This document shows positions 33,335 through 45,630 of a stretch of 64,000 nucleotides of DNA, in pieces. This DNA is from Asterella californica (lineage: Eukaryota; Streptophyta; Marchantiopsida; Marchantiales; Aytoniaceae), in assembly GCA_036924285.1 (NCBI GenBank), contig JAYKYS010000014.1, positions 7,502,001 through 7,566,000 on the forward strand, in the 5' to 3' direction. The notes below the pieces were generated by a model that did no database searches, was not told the DNA's origin, and saw only the letters and a list, made by a program, of their open reading frames with translations. Position numbers and translations under genes: made by a program. Positions within the stretch are counted from its first letter, which is position 1, and every line of letters starts with the position of its first letter.

Positions 33335-36065
33335 TGTCGTGTCGTGGACCGGCTCCTATCTGAAATTCAGACTTCGATGCTTGTCGTTCCAAAGACACTC
33401 ATGAGAAAGACAAGCTAGGCCCTAGCTTACGGGCTTTTGGCATCATTTCAGATCTCCATTTTCATCACATAGATGGGTAGAGCTCCTTGTCAGCTTTCCA
33501 TATGCACTTCGTCTACTTCGTTTGGACACCTAGTGGAGAAGTTACAAGACTCGAAAGATGGAGAAAACAAGCTAGGTCCCAGCTTACGGGATTTTGGCGC
33601 AATTTTGGATCTCCACTTTCATCGCATCAGTGGATTGAGCTCCTTGTCAGCACTCCATAGGCACTTCGTCTACTTCGTTTGGACGCCTAGTGGAGAAGTT
33701 ACAAGACTAGAAAGATGGAGAAAACAAGCTAGGCTCCAACTTACGGACTTTTGGCACCATTTCGGATCTTCGCTTCATTGCATCAGTGGATAGAGATCCT
33801 TGTCAGCACTCCATAGGCACTTCGTCTACTTCATTTGGACGCCTAGTGGAGAAGTTACGAGAATCGAAAGATGGAGAAAACAAGCTAGGTCCGAGCTTAC
33901 GAGCTTTTGGCACAACTTCGGATCTTCACTTTTATTGCATCGATGGGTAGAGTTCATTGTCAGCTTTCCATGGGCACCTTGTTTACTTCGTTTGGACGTC
34001 TGGTGAAGAAGTTATGCGACTCAAAAAAAAGAAAAATCAAGCTAGACCCTAGTTTACTTGCTGACTGGGTATTTGAGACTTCAGACGTTATATCAAAGTC
34101 GCAAGGGGCCTGCTTCATTATTATTATGGAGAGAACTTCGTACGTACAGAGACTGATACAAGGGGGCTGCTTAAGAGATTTGCTTGCGCCTGCGACCTGT
34201 CAATGGACGGTGCGGGAGACTTGGAGGTCCAATGCGAACGCGTAAGGCATCGTTGGGTTCAGATCTGTGCAAGCTACGTGTGGGTTAAGACGGTTCTTGA
34301 AGAGACGGATCAGGGGATGTGTACTGAGAGAAATTGAGATGCAGGAGGGAGATTTGAAGATTTCAGTTACCTGTGAAGGAGAGTTGGACCGTTCCGGCCG
34401 TTCCGGAGTCCAAACTTGCTGTCCTTGGATCCATCGGGATCAGAACACCGAGTTCTACAGGAAATTGAAGACGATGTGAAGTTCCATCGAGCGGTTTGGG
34501 AGTTTTGATTGAAATTGGCTCGCAGGGAAGCATTTACGTCAGATTTTTGTTCGCCAACGACTTGAGATTGGATTGTTCTTCGCGTACGGTGAGCCAAGCT
34601 CTTCGTTCTTGGTGCCTACGCGATCAAGGAGTCTTGATCTACGCATAAGAGAAGACCATGTGTGGATTGGATTGTTAGTTTGGGTGTGGTGAGCGAGTTT
34701 GAGCCGCAGGGAGCTGATTTATGTCAGTTTTTTGCAACCTACGACCAAATTTCTTGCATGGTTTTGCAAGGGGAACTCCAAACGGCTTGTTTGGAGTCTC
34801 GTTGGGTTCAAGGTAGCTAGATCTACCTGCCAGAGAAGACGGATATCAGTTTAGACGATCCGTTTGGACGGTGTGTGCGGTTTTAAGCCGCAGGGAGGAG
34901 TTTTTGACGGTTCGATCACCTGTGATCAAAAATCGACGATATATCATCTATCGGAAGTCAAATCTGATAGTTCTTAAGGTCAACGGAGTCAAGGAAGAAG
35001 ACACTATCGACATCTGAAGACCGTTTGATGAAAGGAGAAAGTTCTCAGATAGACCTTTTTCGGTTCTTTCGCTACGAGTTAAAGCGCTTCAGGTTTTTCA
35101 TCGCCTGCGACTTAAAATTGGGTTGTTCTTCGCGATCGGTGTGCCAAGCTCTTCATTCTTGGTGCCTACGCGATCAAGGAGTCTTCATCTACGCATAGGA
35201 GAAGACTGTACGCAAATTGGATTGTTGGTTTGGGTGTGGTGAGCAAGATTGAGCCACAGGGAGCTGATTTACGTCAGTTTTTTGCAACCTGCGACCAAAT
35301 TTCTTGCGTGGTTTTGCAAGAGGAACTCCAAACGGCTTGTTTGGAGTCTCGTTGGGTTCAAGATAGCTAGATCTATCTGCCAGAGAAGACGGATATCAGT
35401 TTAGACGATCCGTTTGTGCGGTGTGTGCGGTTTTAAGCCGCAGGGAGGAGTTTTTGAAGGTTCAGTCACCTGTGACCGAAAATCGGTGATATCTCGGCTG
35501 TTGGGAGTTGGATCTGAAGGTTTATTGGGTTAACGGAGTCAGTGGAGGAGACCCTGTCAACATCTGAAGTCCGTTTGGCGAAAGGAGGAAGTCCACAGAT
35601 AGACCTTTTTCGGTTTCTTCGCTACAAGTTTTGCTCTTTTGAGTTCATTAGAGTTCTGGTTGGCTATATACAGCTTGTGGTAGCTAGCTTTAGCTAAGAA
35701 CTTTTACATGGATGTGGTTTGGACTTGGGTTTAGATCGCGTGATACTGCTGTGGCTCTGCTTGTTAGCAAAGGGAAGTTTCTCTTGCTTTGAGCTACGCT
35801 TCGGTGTTTTTGGGTCAGGGTTGAGAATCAGGGGTTGTTTTTAAGGGCTTTGAAGCAGGTTACACACCGCTCTGGTCCGTTTTTCAGTTTTGTGCTCTTA
35901 GGAGAAAGAACCGACAGTGTACATACATTTGGAGTTGATATATATCGCAGCGTTCGTTTTCGTGGTTGTTTTTCTCTGTCTTGTCTCTGTTTCAGCACAC
36001 AACATCTCCACAGCCAGGAAACTCGCGTTTTCCTGGACATCCTTCACACAATATCCGACACGATA
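33335..36065 (+). mobile_element. 5' LTR of element A, with U3 repeats and an internal duplication
   Basis: Begins TGTCGTGTCGTGG and ends CCGACACGATA, nearly inverted ends. U3 carries tandem 157-bp units (TTTGGAC marker at 33,521, 33,678, 33,834, 33,991). A segment of about 550 bp beginning TTGTTCTTCGCG is duplicated in tandem (from 34,571 and 35,121). This accounts for its greater length (2,731 bp) than the 3' LTR (2,152 bp). Confidence 0.9.
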
Positions 36066-36068
36066 CGG

Positions 36069-36076
36069 TGGTGAAC
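36069..36076 (+). promoter_or_regulatory. Candidate primer-binding site of element A
   Basis: TGGTGAAC, followed by TCGACG, begins 3 nt after the LTR end, as in R1. The complementary tRNA would end ...GTTCACCA. I cannot assign the isoacceptor. Confidence 0.55.
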
Positions 36077-36138
36077 TCGACGTGAAGGTCCGGGGTGGAG
36101 ATTTGTGTGTTTGAACTTGAAAGAAGAGATCAACAATC

Positions 36139-37819
36139 ATGAACGAGGATGAAGATGGATACAATTGTTCTGGAGGATGCTGCGGACCTAGGATGATGGA
36201 TATGTAGATGCTTGAGATCATGGGAGGATGGGAGGATGGAACGAGCCATGACTATGGACGGGATGAACGGATCAGAGGAGATATCAGGGGTGTAGTTGGA
36301 TGCAGCAACTGCACGTTTGTTTCAAGCCTTCACTTTGTTTTTGCGACAAGAGCAAAAATCAACGCAAAGAGACTTTGGGGACAAAGACGCTTCGAAGAGT
36401 GATCGACAAGCTCAATCTGTTTGATGGGGAAGGCATCTCAAAGTACTTGAGATGTTACAAGACGGAGATGGATTTGGATCAGGTGTCGGAGAAGGAGATG
36501 ATCGAGACATTCGAACTCGCTGCGGTACTTGAGATAAGAGAGCATGTGAAAGATCTAACAAAGCGTTTTGAGAAGGACTAGGATACATTTTCACATGCGT
36601 TGAGTGAGGAATAGTTTTTGAGAAACTCAGATCGAGTAACCAAGAAATCATTTTTGGAATGGGTCAACGGATCTAACAAGGGTTTACAGCCTATAGAGCT
36701 GTTAAAGGAGTTCGAGAGATCTGTCAACTATCTTGGGTGGACAAGCTAACCTTGGAGACGTACAAGACAGAGTTGTTTCTTCAAGCTGCTGATGAACCAT
36801 GGCAAGCGCGGTTGGAGCTACTTCTGGAGGATGAGGAGGAAGAAGAAGGGTTGACAAGAAATTGGGAGGTTGTGCATGGAGCGGTTGAGCTTCTTGTTTG
36901 GAGACATACAAGAGAAAAGGTTACCAAGTCGACGTCTGTATTGCTGACTACCACATCAGTTCAGGTAGTACCCGAGGTTCAACTTCCAGTTGTGGTTGTA
37001 GAGGAGAAGGATCCAACCATCGAGGACCTACGGCAAAAGATGCAAGATCTACAAGCTCATGCTACTAGGCTGGAGGGTAAGGGATCGTTGATCAAGACAG
37101 AACTTGTACCCAAACCACATCAGTGTACGTGGTGTGGTGATACTGATTATCAACGGGACGATTGCATCGACTTTGCAGAGTCTTTGCAACGAGAGGTAAT
37201 TTCTTGGGAGGATGGAAAGGTTACATTCACAAGTACGTGTACTCTCCTTCAAGCCAACGTTGGTAAAGGAGGGATGAAGAAGTTTGTCGATGATTATCTT
37301 GCGGCACATGCAGTTGTAGCTATCGAAGCTACAAGTTATGGTGCTAGGGTGGGGGAGATTGAGCATGATCTCCATATGGATGATTTGGATGAGCACGTGG
37401 ATCCAAGCGAGCTCAAGTTGGATACTGCATCCACGATGCAGAGCGAGAAGAAGGGACATGAAGAGATTTTATCAGAGAAGCAAGCTGGGGAAGATAAGAT
37501 TCAACATGAAACTATTCTTCTTAAATTGACAATGGAGGATGATCCTTCACAACCGGAGGAGATGATTGAGGTGCAGACAATGGACATGGTTGATCTGGTT
37601 GCAGACATACAACAACCAAATATTGGTACAGTGATGGATGTGCATGGAGGTTGGGAAGAACGCATTCAAGATGTCAAGGTTGAATTCGTTTCACTGGAGA
37701 TCTTGGGTGCAGCTACAAGAGAAGTCCATGATGCCAACATTGACATCATCAAGGACGAACGACCTGCTGAGGATGAAGGAGAGTGGATGGATGCTCTGGA
37801 GGCTACGGGTATAGGATGA
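36139..37819 (+). pseudogene. Element A gag, with a long open 3' part
   Basis: The first part is broken: frames starting at 36,139 and 36,300 carry LFDGEGISKYLRCYK and FELAAVLEIREHVKD and stop at 36,581; another stop lies near 36,613. From 36,737 a 360-codon frame is intact. It contains LTLETYKTELFLQAAD, an acidic EEEEEG run, and a zinc knuckle CTWCGDTDYQRDDC, where Tyr replaces the His of CX2CX4HX4C. It continues with NVGKGGMKKFVDDYLA and a tail (VKVEFVSLEILGAATREVHD) equivalent to the gag-protease linker of C. The intact 3' part within a deletion derivative is notable; the altered knuckle argues against normal RNA packaging. Confidence 0.8.
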
Positions 37820-38249
37820 TGGGTAAGGATGGCTTACAAGGGAGAAGCCATTGCTGAAGGTGAATTGGGTTGAGAGAGTGATGCTTGGGAGGTTGTGAGG
37901 ATTTTCAGAAGAAGAGATCAGGGAGGATGATTGTTGAGGAGGATATCATTGTACAGCGAGATAATGATAGTTGCAGTTGAGGATTTTACTTGCAAGAGTG
38001 TGGTTCTTTTTTTCAGAAAAAACAAAAAAAGAAGAGAAGATTAGGTACGATGACATGTACCGACTTGAGGTTGACGATTACAGTCATATATATGATGATG
38101 ATTGGGTTCATGGATGATGTCTTCTACGACACTTGGATCACAAACCTCGACGGTGAGGTTCTACAAGACTGATGAAAGACATTTCTATGGTATGATGGAT
38201 TATTCTTTCTATGTCCTCGCATATTGAAACATGTGTAGATTTAGAGGGG

Positions 38250-38410
38250 ATGATTGGATGGGAGGTTCGAGGAGAAAGTCGATGAGATGGATCTAGGGAA
38301 GATCATGACAGAGTTGCAACTTCAAGATGGCGATCAGGTTGCAACCTTGAGGATGAGGATTATGCAGAAGATCTTGAAGGTGAGGTTGACTATGATGGGA
38401 AGTAGGACGA
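38250..38410 (+). pseudogene. Vestige of the pol 3' end in element A
   Basis: The frame around VDEMDLGKIMTELQLQD, and the DNA GATGAGGATTATGCAGAAGA, match the C-terminal acidic tail of B's integrase (49,720-49,816). The following TCCACTCCTTG-TTGGTATCTCTGGTGCATACC leads to the polypurine tract in both. The large pol deletion of A therefore ends near here, leaving the reverse-transcription signals in place. Confidence 0.75.
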
Positions 38411-38480
38411 TAAGCCGGTCCACTCCTTGGTTGGTATCTCTGGTGCATACCAGAGGATGCATAGGTTCAGAAGGGGTGGA

Positions 38481-40632
38481 TGTCGTGTCATGGACCGGCT
38501 CCTATCTGAAATTCAGACTTCGATGCTTGTTGCTCCAAAGACACTCATGAGAAAGACAAGCTAAGCCCTAGCTTACGGGCTTTTGGCATCATTTCAGATC
38601 TCCATTTTCATCGCATAGATGGGTAGAGCTCTTTGTCAGCTTTCCATAGGCACTTCGTCTAATTCGTTTGGACATCTAGTGGAGAAGTTACAGGACTCGA
38701 AAGATGGAGAAAACAAACTAGATCCCAGCTTACGGGCTTTTGACGCAATTTTGGATCTCCACTTTCATCGCATCAGTGGATTGAGCTCCTTGTCAGCACT
38801 CCATAGGCACTTCGTCTACTTCGTTTGGACGCCTAGTGGAGAAGTTACAAGACTCGAAAGATGGAAAAAACAAGCTAAGCCTCAGCTTACGGGCTTTTGG
38901 CACCATTTCGGATCTTCACTTTCATCGCATCAGTGGATAGAGCTCCTTGTCAGCACTCCATAGGCACTTCGTCTACTTCGTTTGGACGTCTAGTGGAGAA
39001 GTTACAAGACTCGAAAGATGGAGAAAACAAGCTAGACCTCATCTTACGGGCTTTTGGCACAACTTCGAATCTTCACTTTTATCGCATCGATGGGTAGAGT
39101 TCATTGTCAGCTTTCCATGGACACCTTGTTTACTTCGTTTGGACGTCTGGTGAAGAAGTTATGCGACTCGAAAAAAGGAAAAATGAAGCTAGGCCCTAGT
39201 TTACTTGCTGACTGGGTATTTGAGACTTCAGACGTAATATCAAAGACGCAAGGGGTCTGCTTCATTATTATTATGGAGAACTTCGTACGTACAGAGACTG
39301 ATACAAGGGGGGCTGCTTAAGGGGCTTGCTTGCGTCTGCGATCCGTCAACGGACGGTGCGGGAGATTTGGAGGTCCAATGCAAACGCGCAAGGCGTCGTT
39401 GGGTTCAGATCTGTGCAGGCTACGTGTGGGTTAAGACGGTTCTTGAAGAGACGGATCGGGGGATGTGTACTGAGAGAAATTGAGACGCAGGAGAGAGATT
39501 TGAAGATTTCAGTTACCTGTGAAGGAGAGTTGGACCGTTCCGGCCGTTCCGGAGTCCAAACTTGCTGTCCTTGGATCCATCGGGATCAGAACACCAAGTC
39601 CTACAGGAAATTGAAGACGATACCAAGTTTCATCGGGCGGTTTAGGAGTTCTGAGTGAAATTGGCTTGCAGGGAAGCGCTTGCATTGGATTGTTCTTCGA
39701 GATCGGTGTGCCAAGCTCTTCGTTCTTGGTGCATACGCGATCAGGGAGTCTTCATCTACGCATAGGAGAAGATTGTACGTGAATTGGATTGTTGGTTTCG
39801 GTGTGGTGAGCAAGTTTGAGCCGCAAGGAGATGATTTACGTCAGTTTTTTGCAACATGCGACCAAATTTCTTGCGTGGTTTTGCAAGAGGAACTCCAAAC
39901 GGCTTGTTTGGAGTCTCGTTGGGTTCAGGATAGCTAGATCTATCTGCCAGAGAAGACGGATATCAGTTTAGACGATCCGCTTGTGCGATGTGTGCGGTTT
40001 TAAGCCGTAGGGAGGAGTTTTTGAATGTTCGATCACCTGCGATCGAAAATCAGCGATATCTCGGCTGTTGGGAGTCGGATCTGAAGGTTTATTGGGTTAA
40101 CGGAGTCAGCGGAGGAGAACCTATCGACATCTGAAGTCCGTTCGGCAAAAAGAGGAAGTCCACAGATAGACTTTTTTCAGTTTCTTCGCTACGGGTTTTG
40201 CTCTTTTGCGTTCATCAGAGTTCTGGTTGACTATATACAGCTTGTGGTAGCTAGCTTTAGCTAAGAACTTGTACATGGATGTGGTTTGGACTTGGGTTTA
40301 GATCGCGTGATATTGCTGTGGCTCTGCTTGTTAGCAAAGGGAAGTTTCTCTTGCTTTGAGCTACGCTTCGGTGTTTTTGGGTCAGGGTTGAGAATCAGGG
40401 GTTGTTTTTAAGAGCTTTGAAGCAGGTTACAGACTGCACTGGTCCGTTTTTCAGTTTTGTGCTCTTAGGAGAAAGAACCAGCAGTATACATACATTTGGA
40501 GTTGGTATATATCGCAGCGTTTGTTTTCGTGGTTGTTTTTCTCTGTCTTGTCTCTGTTTCAGCACACAACATCTCCACAGCTAGGAACCTCATGTTTTCC
40601 TGGACATCCTTCACGCAATATCCGACACGATA
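38481..40632 (+). mobile_element. 3' LTR of element A
   Basis: Same start and end as the 5' LTR and four 157-bp U3 units (38,610-39,170), but only one copy of the 550-bp segment. Ends GACACGATA at 40,632, followed by CCGTC and then the end of element C's LTR. The difference in internal duplication shows that at least one LTR changed after insertion. Confidence 0.9.
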
Positions 40633-40637
40633 CCGTC

Positions 40638-42089
40638 TGTGCTAACCTATGAGCTTTATAGATCTCGATGGCTAAAATCCTAGATCTCAACACATTCTCT
40701 TACCCAAATGAGCTGAAATTTCACATGTGACTACCTGATAGAGCACACTCTCATCTTGGAAAGTTTCACTCAAAGATCCAATCCCATGTGCACGGAGCAA
40801 CTCAAGCTTTGAACCCAAAGAAAACGGATCTCTCAACTCTAACAGCCAACTTCAATCGACCATTTCAAGAGCAAATCCAACCCAAATGTAGGATTGTTTT
40901 ACATCAGTGTAACCAGCACGGAGTGAACTACTCGATCCCCTTGACAACTCCTAAAGATCACCTCTCAAACTCTCGGATCACTTGAAAATGTGACTCGGGT
41001 ACTGATTTGATCCCCCTACTTTGAACGTCAGAACTCCAAATCGGTCGATCTTCACCTCCCGAGTGTAGCCTATCTCGAGAGCTTTCCAACAAGACCACTC
41101 ACTCCTCGAATGACCCTTGGGAAGACCTCCAAAACCTTAAAGCCGTCTGCAAATCTTGAATGGAGTTGATTGATCGAAAGTAGACCAATAAGAAATCAGA
41201 TCTGGAAATCATTTTTTTCTTCGACTTGGTACTCTAGAACCACTATAATCCTAATACCCTCTTATGCCTTCAAGGCATCGACCCCAACCTTAAGATAATT
41301 ACACTCATCAAACTATAGAGATCATACTTAACACTTAAGATTCAATACAAAGTCAAGATGACGACTTGGAACCGATCTACGATGAAAGGTACTACAAAAA
41401 GGAATGGAGAAGCCATCACTTGATTACAGTACTCCTCGCCAAAGTTCTTTGCGATCCACACACGATGATTGATCTTCTGCCGACAGTGACAGCGAACGTC
41501 CACCCAGACGTTGAAAGGGATGTTGGCTGGATAATTCAAGTCCATTCGTCCCTCGTCAAAGTAAGATATCTACTATCAAGTCCCAGATCTCCTCGTACGT
41601 GACAATTGGTAAGACCATCGGAGTAGGCGAGTCCATCATCCTCCCCATGAACTCTTCTCCAAAGTAGACGACGAACCACTGTCAGAAGTGATCGCGGTGG
41701 ATGCAGTGAAGCTTGATATGAAACGGGTTTGGAAATAGAAGATTCAGAACTAGATTTAGTCCTCCATCCATAAATACCACTCTTGCAGTTCTTCACTTAT
41801 CATGTAAGACACTAAGATACACTCATGAAATCCACTCAAAGAAGAATGCATCACAAACCCCCGACCCACTATCTTATACCTAAGTTTGACAACAAGAGCC
41901 TTTCACGCGAATGTTCACGGATCACTGAGTCGACACATCTTGTTATCGTGCGATCTCACATCCAGATCTCTGTGAACGTGACACCTAATATGCTCTCATG
42001 CGAGCTACCCGAAAGGTTCGCGGAACACAAAGAAAACACAACACTTGTTTTGCATTGAATTCACATGTGAGACGTCTCACAACACGACA
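40638..42089 (-). mobile_element. 3' LTR of element C
   Basis: On the minus strand GGGGTGGA (polypurine tract, 42,090-42,097) is followed by TGTCGTGTTGTGAG, the same tract and first eight LTR bases as element A. A likely end is GCACA at 40,638, leaving CCGTC between it and element A. The body is unrelated to the A/B LTRs, so C is a different family with shared termini. It may continue beyond A (see 32,231-33,334). Confidence 0.65.
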
Positions 42090-42155
42090 TCCACCCCCTC
42101 TAATTCTGCGCATCCTCCAGCATGCGCCACAAACACTTACAAGTTGTGGACGGCA

Positions 42156-43670
42156 TCACACAACGTCTTCGTCGTCTTGAATGATGTCGTCGTTATCAGC
42201 ATCCTCAAGAACCAAGTCATCTTCGTCGTCGTCCAAGAGATCAAACTCCATTCCGACTTTCTCCACGCCTATCTCTTCATCTCGCTTCTTGAAGAGTTTC
42301 ACACGCTTTCCTGCAATGGGAACTTTGAGCTCTGATCCATCAAGCTCCCGAAATGAATATGTAGCATTGTCATGTACAACAAGAACCACATATGATCCAA
42401 ACCACCGCTTAGAGAATTTTCTAAGCGCACTCTGTTGGTTGTCCAGCTACTATCATACACCAACACCCAATCGGCTTCCTTAATCTCCTTTGGCCGTAAC
42501 CGATGATGCTCATCAAACCTGCTCTTATTCTTCAACCGTGTCCTCAACCTATCAATTGCAATCTCTATGTCCTCGGGTCTCCTTTCCAATTGACGAATCT
42601 GAAGCGCAAGAAGATCCTCCTTAGATATATTATCCTCCCAAGGTAGAACACTCCAAGTAGAAATATGCTCTTCGATGGGCATGATAGGTTTTTGCCCTTG
42701 CATTAGCTCCGCTGGCATGTACCCAGTCACTGAACTATGTGTGCAGCGATCAGCCCATAGAGCAAAAAATAAGAACCTCGGCCACTCTTTCACTCTTCCT
42801 CTACAAGCTTTCACAATGGCTTTCACAATAGGAGGATGACCTCTCTCACTCTTAGCATTCCCTTCTGGATTATAGACCGTAGTAAGAGCTAGTTTCACCC
42901 GCATCTCTCAAAGAATTGCTGAGCTTCAAGAGTATTCAACTCTCCACGATCTGCTGTAATCTTCCCAACACACCTATACCTACAAATCACATCCTCTAAC
43001 AAGAATCTGCAAACTCCTTCTGTGGACTTTGTATGTAAAGCTCGTCCTTCTACTTGATTGGACAGATCCTCTCGTGCAAGAGCCAAATACCGCATTTGTC
43101 ATATCCTCACTGGCATAATAACCAGATCTACTACCCATTTGTATGGATTGCAAGCGGATACGTAGGGTGCAAACCGTCTCGATGTCTGATCTCTGAGTAC
43201 ATCTGACAAGTCTGACACTATTCTACAAACCTCACAACATCTCTATACATATTACGTCATCAATACCTCTTCTTGAGCTTTGTGAAGGTTGCATAAATAC
43301 CTCTATGTCCAACCCCATAAACTGTCATGGAACTCTCGAATAAGTTACATCTCATCTTTTTCTTGCACACAACTCTTTGTGGTAGATCAACATCTCGCTT
43401 AGATCGCTTCCACAAATAACCACCTTGTAGTAGGTAGTTGTAAACCTTCCTCCTGATCTGTTTGAAATGTGTATCACTCCATTCATGATGCTTCAACAAC
43501 GTGCTAAGATAACGCCCAATATCTATCCATTCACCCTCGTATAACTTCTCTTCGAATGATTTTGGATACACTGCTTCTCTCTTTTGCGCTCTAGAAAAGA
43601 CGATAGTGCCAACATCCTCTGTGTCCTCGATCATATCTTCTTCTCCTTCATATCTTGCTTGAGATAACAT
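42156..43670 (-). pseudogene. Element C integrase, broken
   Basis: In minus-strand order: LSQARYEGEED; IDIGRYLSTLLK; YLLQGGYLWKR; the zinc-binding region, where the first His position reads FESS although GHRG is kept; a stop near 43,260; the core with EDLSNQVEGRAL and ADRGELNTLEAQ (second Asp); SERGHPPIV (the Glu); and the C-terminal RRPEDIEIAIDRLR, LRPKEIKEADWVLVYD. A frameshift near 42,430 follows, then VHDNATYSFRELD, GKRVKLFKKRDEE and an acidic tail ending at 42,156. The core acidic residues appear kept, but stops and shifts separate the domains. Confidence 0.85.
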
Positions 43671-43696
43671 GTCTGCTACTGGGTTGTCCTTACCAT

Positions 43697-44300
43697 CTAT
43701 GTGTTTGAATCAGGATTCAATGATTTGATGTACGCTATCCACCTTAGCATAGCAATATCAGGAGTGTTACAATTCGTAATCATTCCCAACAATGGCAAAC
43801 AATCAGTCTCCACAACCACCGATGCCTCAATCATGTAATCTTTTTCAGCCTTCATAGCTGTAACCACCCCCCTCCATAGTTCTCGCTTCACCTGCGGGTA
43901 CTTCCTTTGTCGCTCATTCAACACCTTTGCGCTGAATCGCACAGCAAACCTGTTCCTTTCCTCATCATCTTGCCCCACAGCCCATCCAATTGCTATAGGG
44001 CTACTATCAACAATCAGAACTACAGGTTTACCCCCTTCATAGCTGACCATACAAAGTACAAGCGGAGAAGACAGCTGTTCTTTTAGCCTTCGAACTGCCA
44101 CTGAGTGTTTCTCGTCCCACTTAAATTTCTTGCCTTTTCGAAGCAAGCCGTATAAAGGATCAGCAATATGTGCAAAATGAGGAATCCAAACATGATAGAA
44201 CACACAAGCTCCTAAGAACCTCCATACTTCAGTTTGAGAACTACATGTATCCTCATCCGTTGGATGGCATCTACCTTACTTGGATCAGGCCTACGACCAA
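43697..44300 (-). pseudogene. Element C RNase H region
   Basis: A 168-codon frame: connection block VWIPHFAHIADPLYGLLRK, then the RNase H core VLIVDSSPIAIGWAVGQDDE, FSAKVLNERQRKYPQVKRE (Glu) and VVETDCLPLLG (Asp). The catalytic Asp-Glu-Asp pattern looks conserved. It ends at 43,697 in a frame change before the KDNPVADMLSQA junction to integrase. Confidence 0.85.
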
Positions 44301-44301
44301 A

Positions 44302-45270
44302 TCATCCACACAAATGTCCCACAATCACAACCTCGTGCACTCCAAACGAGGACTTAGCTCCTGATAGTGTCAAGTATACTTCCTCAAGTCGTGATAATAT
44401 CTTGTCAACATCTGCAATATGATCAGCAACAAACTTACGGCACCCCCTCTGATCTGTCGCTTCATCCTTCTCCTCCTCTAGACAACCTTTGATTGGAATG
44501 TTATCCAAGAACGGCATTGTCTTCTCCGGAATAAAATCTCGTAAGATTTTATTCATTCCATTCATCATGTGCGCCACTGAGTTTGTAGCCTCTTGCGATA
44601 ACGTACACATCCTTATCAGTCTCAACGGAGTCCTCATAATAGTGACATCCTTGCTCTTTTCGGCAAGTTGAAATTGATCGTATCCGGAGTAGAGATCTCT
44701 TACGGAATAGATCACCCTTCCAGCAAATGCTTCAGCAAGCTCTCCTATAATCGGTTCTATCTCTGTATTCTTGATAGTCACTTGGTTTACCGGCTGCATA
44801 TCTTGAATGAAGCGTAACGCTCCACTCTTTTTTGAAACTGTAAACCAACGACTGGAATACGGTGCAAATGAAGGTTCGAGAATCTTCATCTGCATCTTCT
44901 CCTTCAGAAGCTCCATAAGCTTAGGTAGATGAGTCTTAGGTACAGGGATTGATCTCAAGTCCCAAGGTGCATGTGGCACTATAAAGATAATCATTGGAGC
45001 TACTACGCTCGGATCCACGCATCCTATCTCCGAAGCTTCAAAAGAAAAAGCCTTTCCATGCTTACTCAACATCTCTTGGAACTCTCGCTCTTCAATAGGA
45101 AAGAGAAAATCTACGGATCCTACCTTCAACTCCTTGAGTGTAGCTGCAGTAAACTTGTGACCCACTTGGCGAGGATCCCTTAAGCTCTTCTCCTTCGAAG
45201 CTTGCTGAACTTGGTGGTTGGAATCATCGTGTAAAAGTTGAGCTACAGGTTTAACCTTTCTATCTACCAT
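44302..45270 (-). pseudogene. Element C reverse transcriptase, catalytic Asp lost
   Basis: A 322-codon open frame covering the whole polymerase domain: HKFTAATLKELKVGSVDFL, VDPSVVAPMIIFIVPHAPW, EPSFAPYSSRWFTVSKKSG, RVIYSVRDLYSGYDQFQL (first catalytic Asp), CTLSQEATNSVAHMMNGM, then FLDN where RT needs two adjacent aspartates. In R1 the same place is FLDD. The frame is long and otherwise well kept, so this one substitution is a clear inactivating change. Confidence 0.9.
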
Positions 45271-45630
45271 TTTGTACTTGGTTTCAACCTTGACTTCTGG
45301 TTTCTGGAATGACTCTATGATCGAATAGAGCTTTGCACCAATTGATCTTCACTCTTTTTCTCAATCTTGGTAAGTTCTTCCAAAGGATCCTCTAATCCCA
45401 TCTCCATGTAAACACCCGCTATTCTATCCTCCTTGTCAAGTACACACACACTCTTTTTAGATCTTCCTCAACTCTTTCCACAGCCTTCCGCTCTCACTTC
45501 CGTAGATCAACAAGCTGCGTATATAAAGCAAATCCACTCTCAAAAAATCCCACAACTCCTGTACAAAAAGCACTTCCTTTCGCTGACGAGAGTACCTCTT
45601 TTTGTGTATCAGCATCACTATACCCTCGCT

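Larger units (their letters stand above)
33335..40632 (+). mobile_element. Element A: gypsy deletion derivative (LTR-gag-LTR)
   Basis: Two LTRs in direct orientation (33,335-36,065 and 38,481-40,632) flank only 2.4 kb. The internal part has a primer-binding-site candidate, a long gag frame, a vestige of the pol 3' end and a polypurine tract AAGGGGTGGA (38,471-38,480) just before the second LTR. Protease, RT, RNase H and integrase are gone, so A could only have moved with enzymes from a relative such as the ancestor of B. Confidence 0.9.

Noticed and set aside
32895..33363. Two overlapping Pro/Ser-rich ORFs before element A
   Set aside because: Neither has a domain, and the second runs into the LTR of element A, so it is not an intact gene.
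33473..34245. Overlapping ORFs repeating a common peptide (also at 38,619-39,320)
   Set aside because: They lie in the U3 tandem units of LTRs; the repetition is that of the DNA repeat.
35898..36221. 107-codon minus-strand ORF at the LTR end
   Set aside because: Antisense to the LTR end and leader; the equivalent place in the other LTRs is not open.
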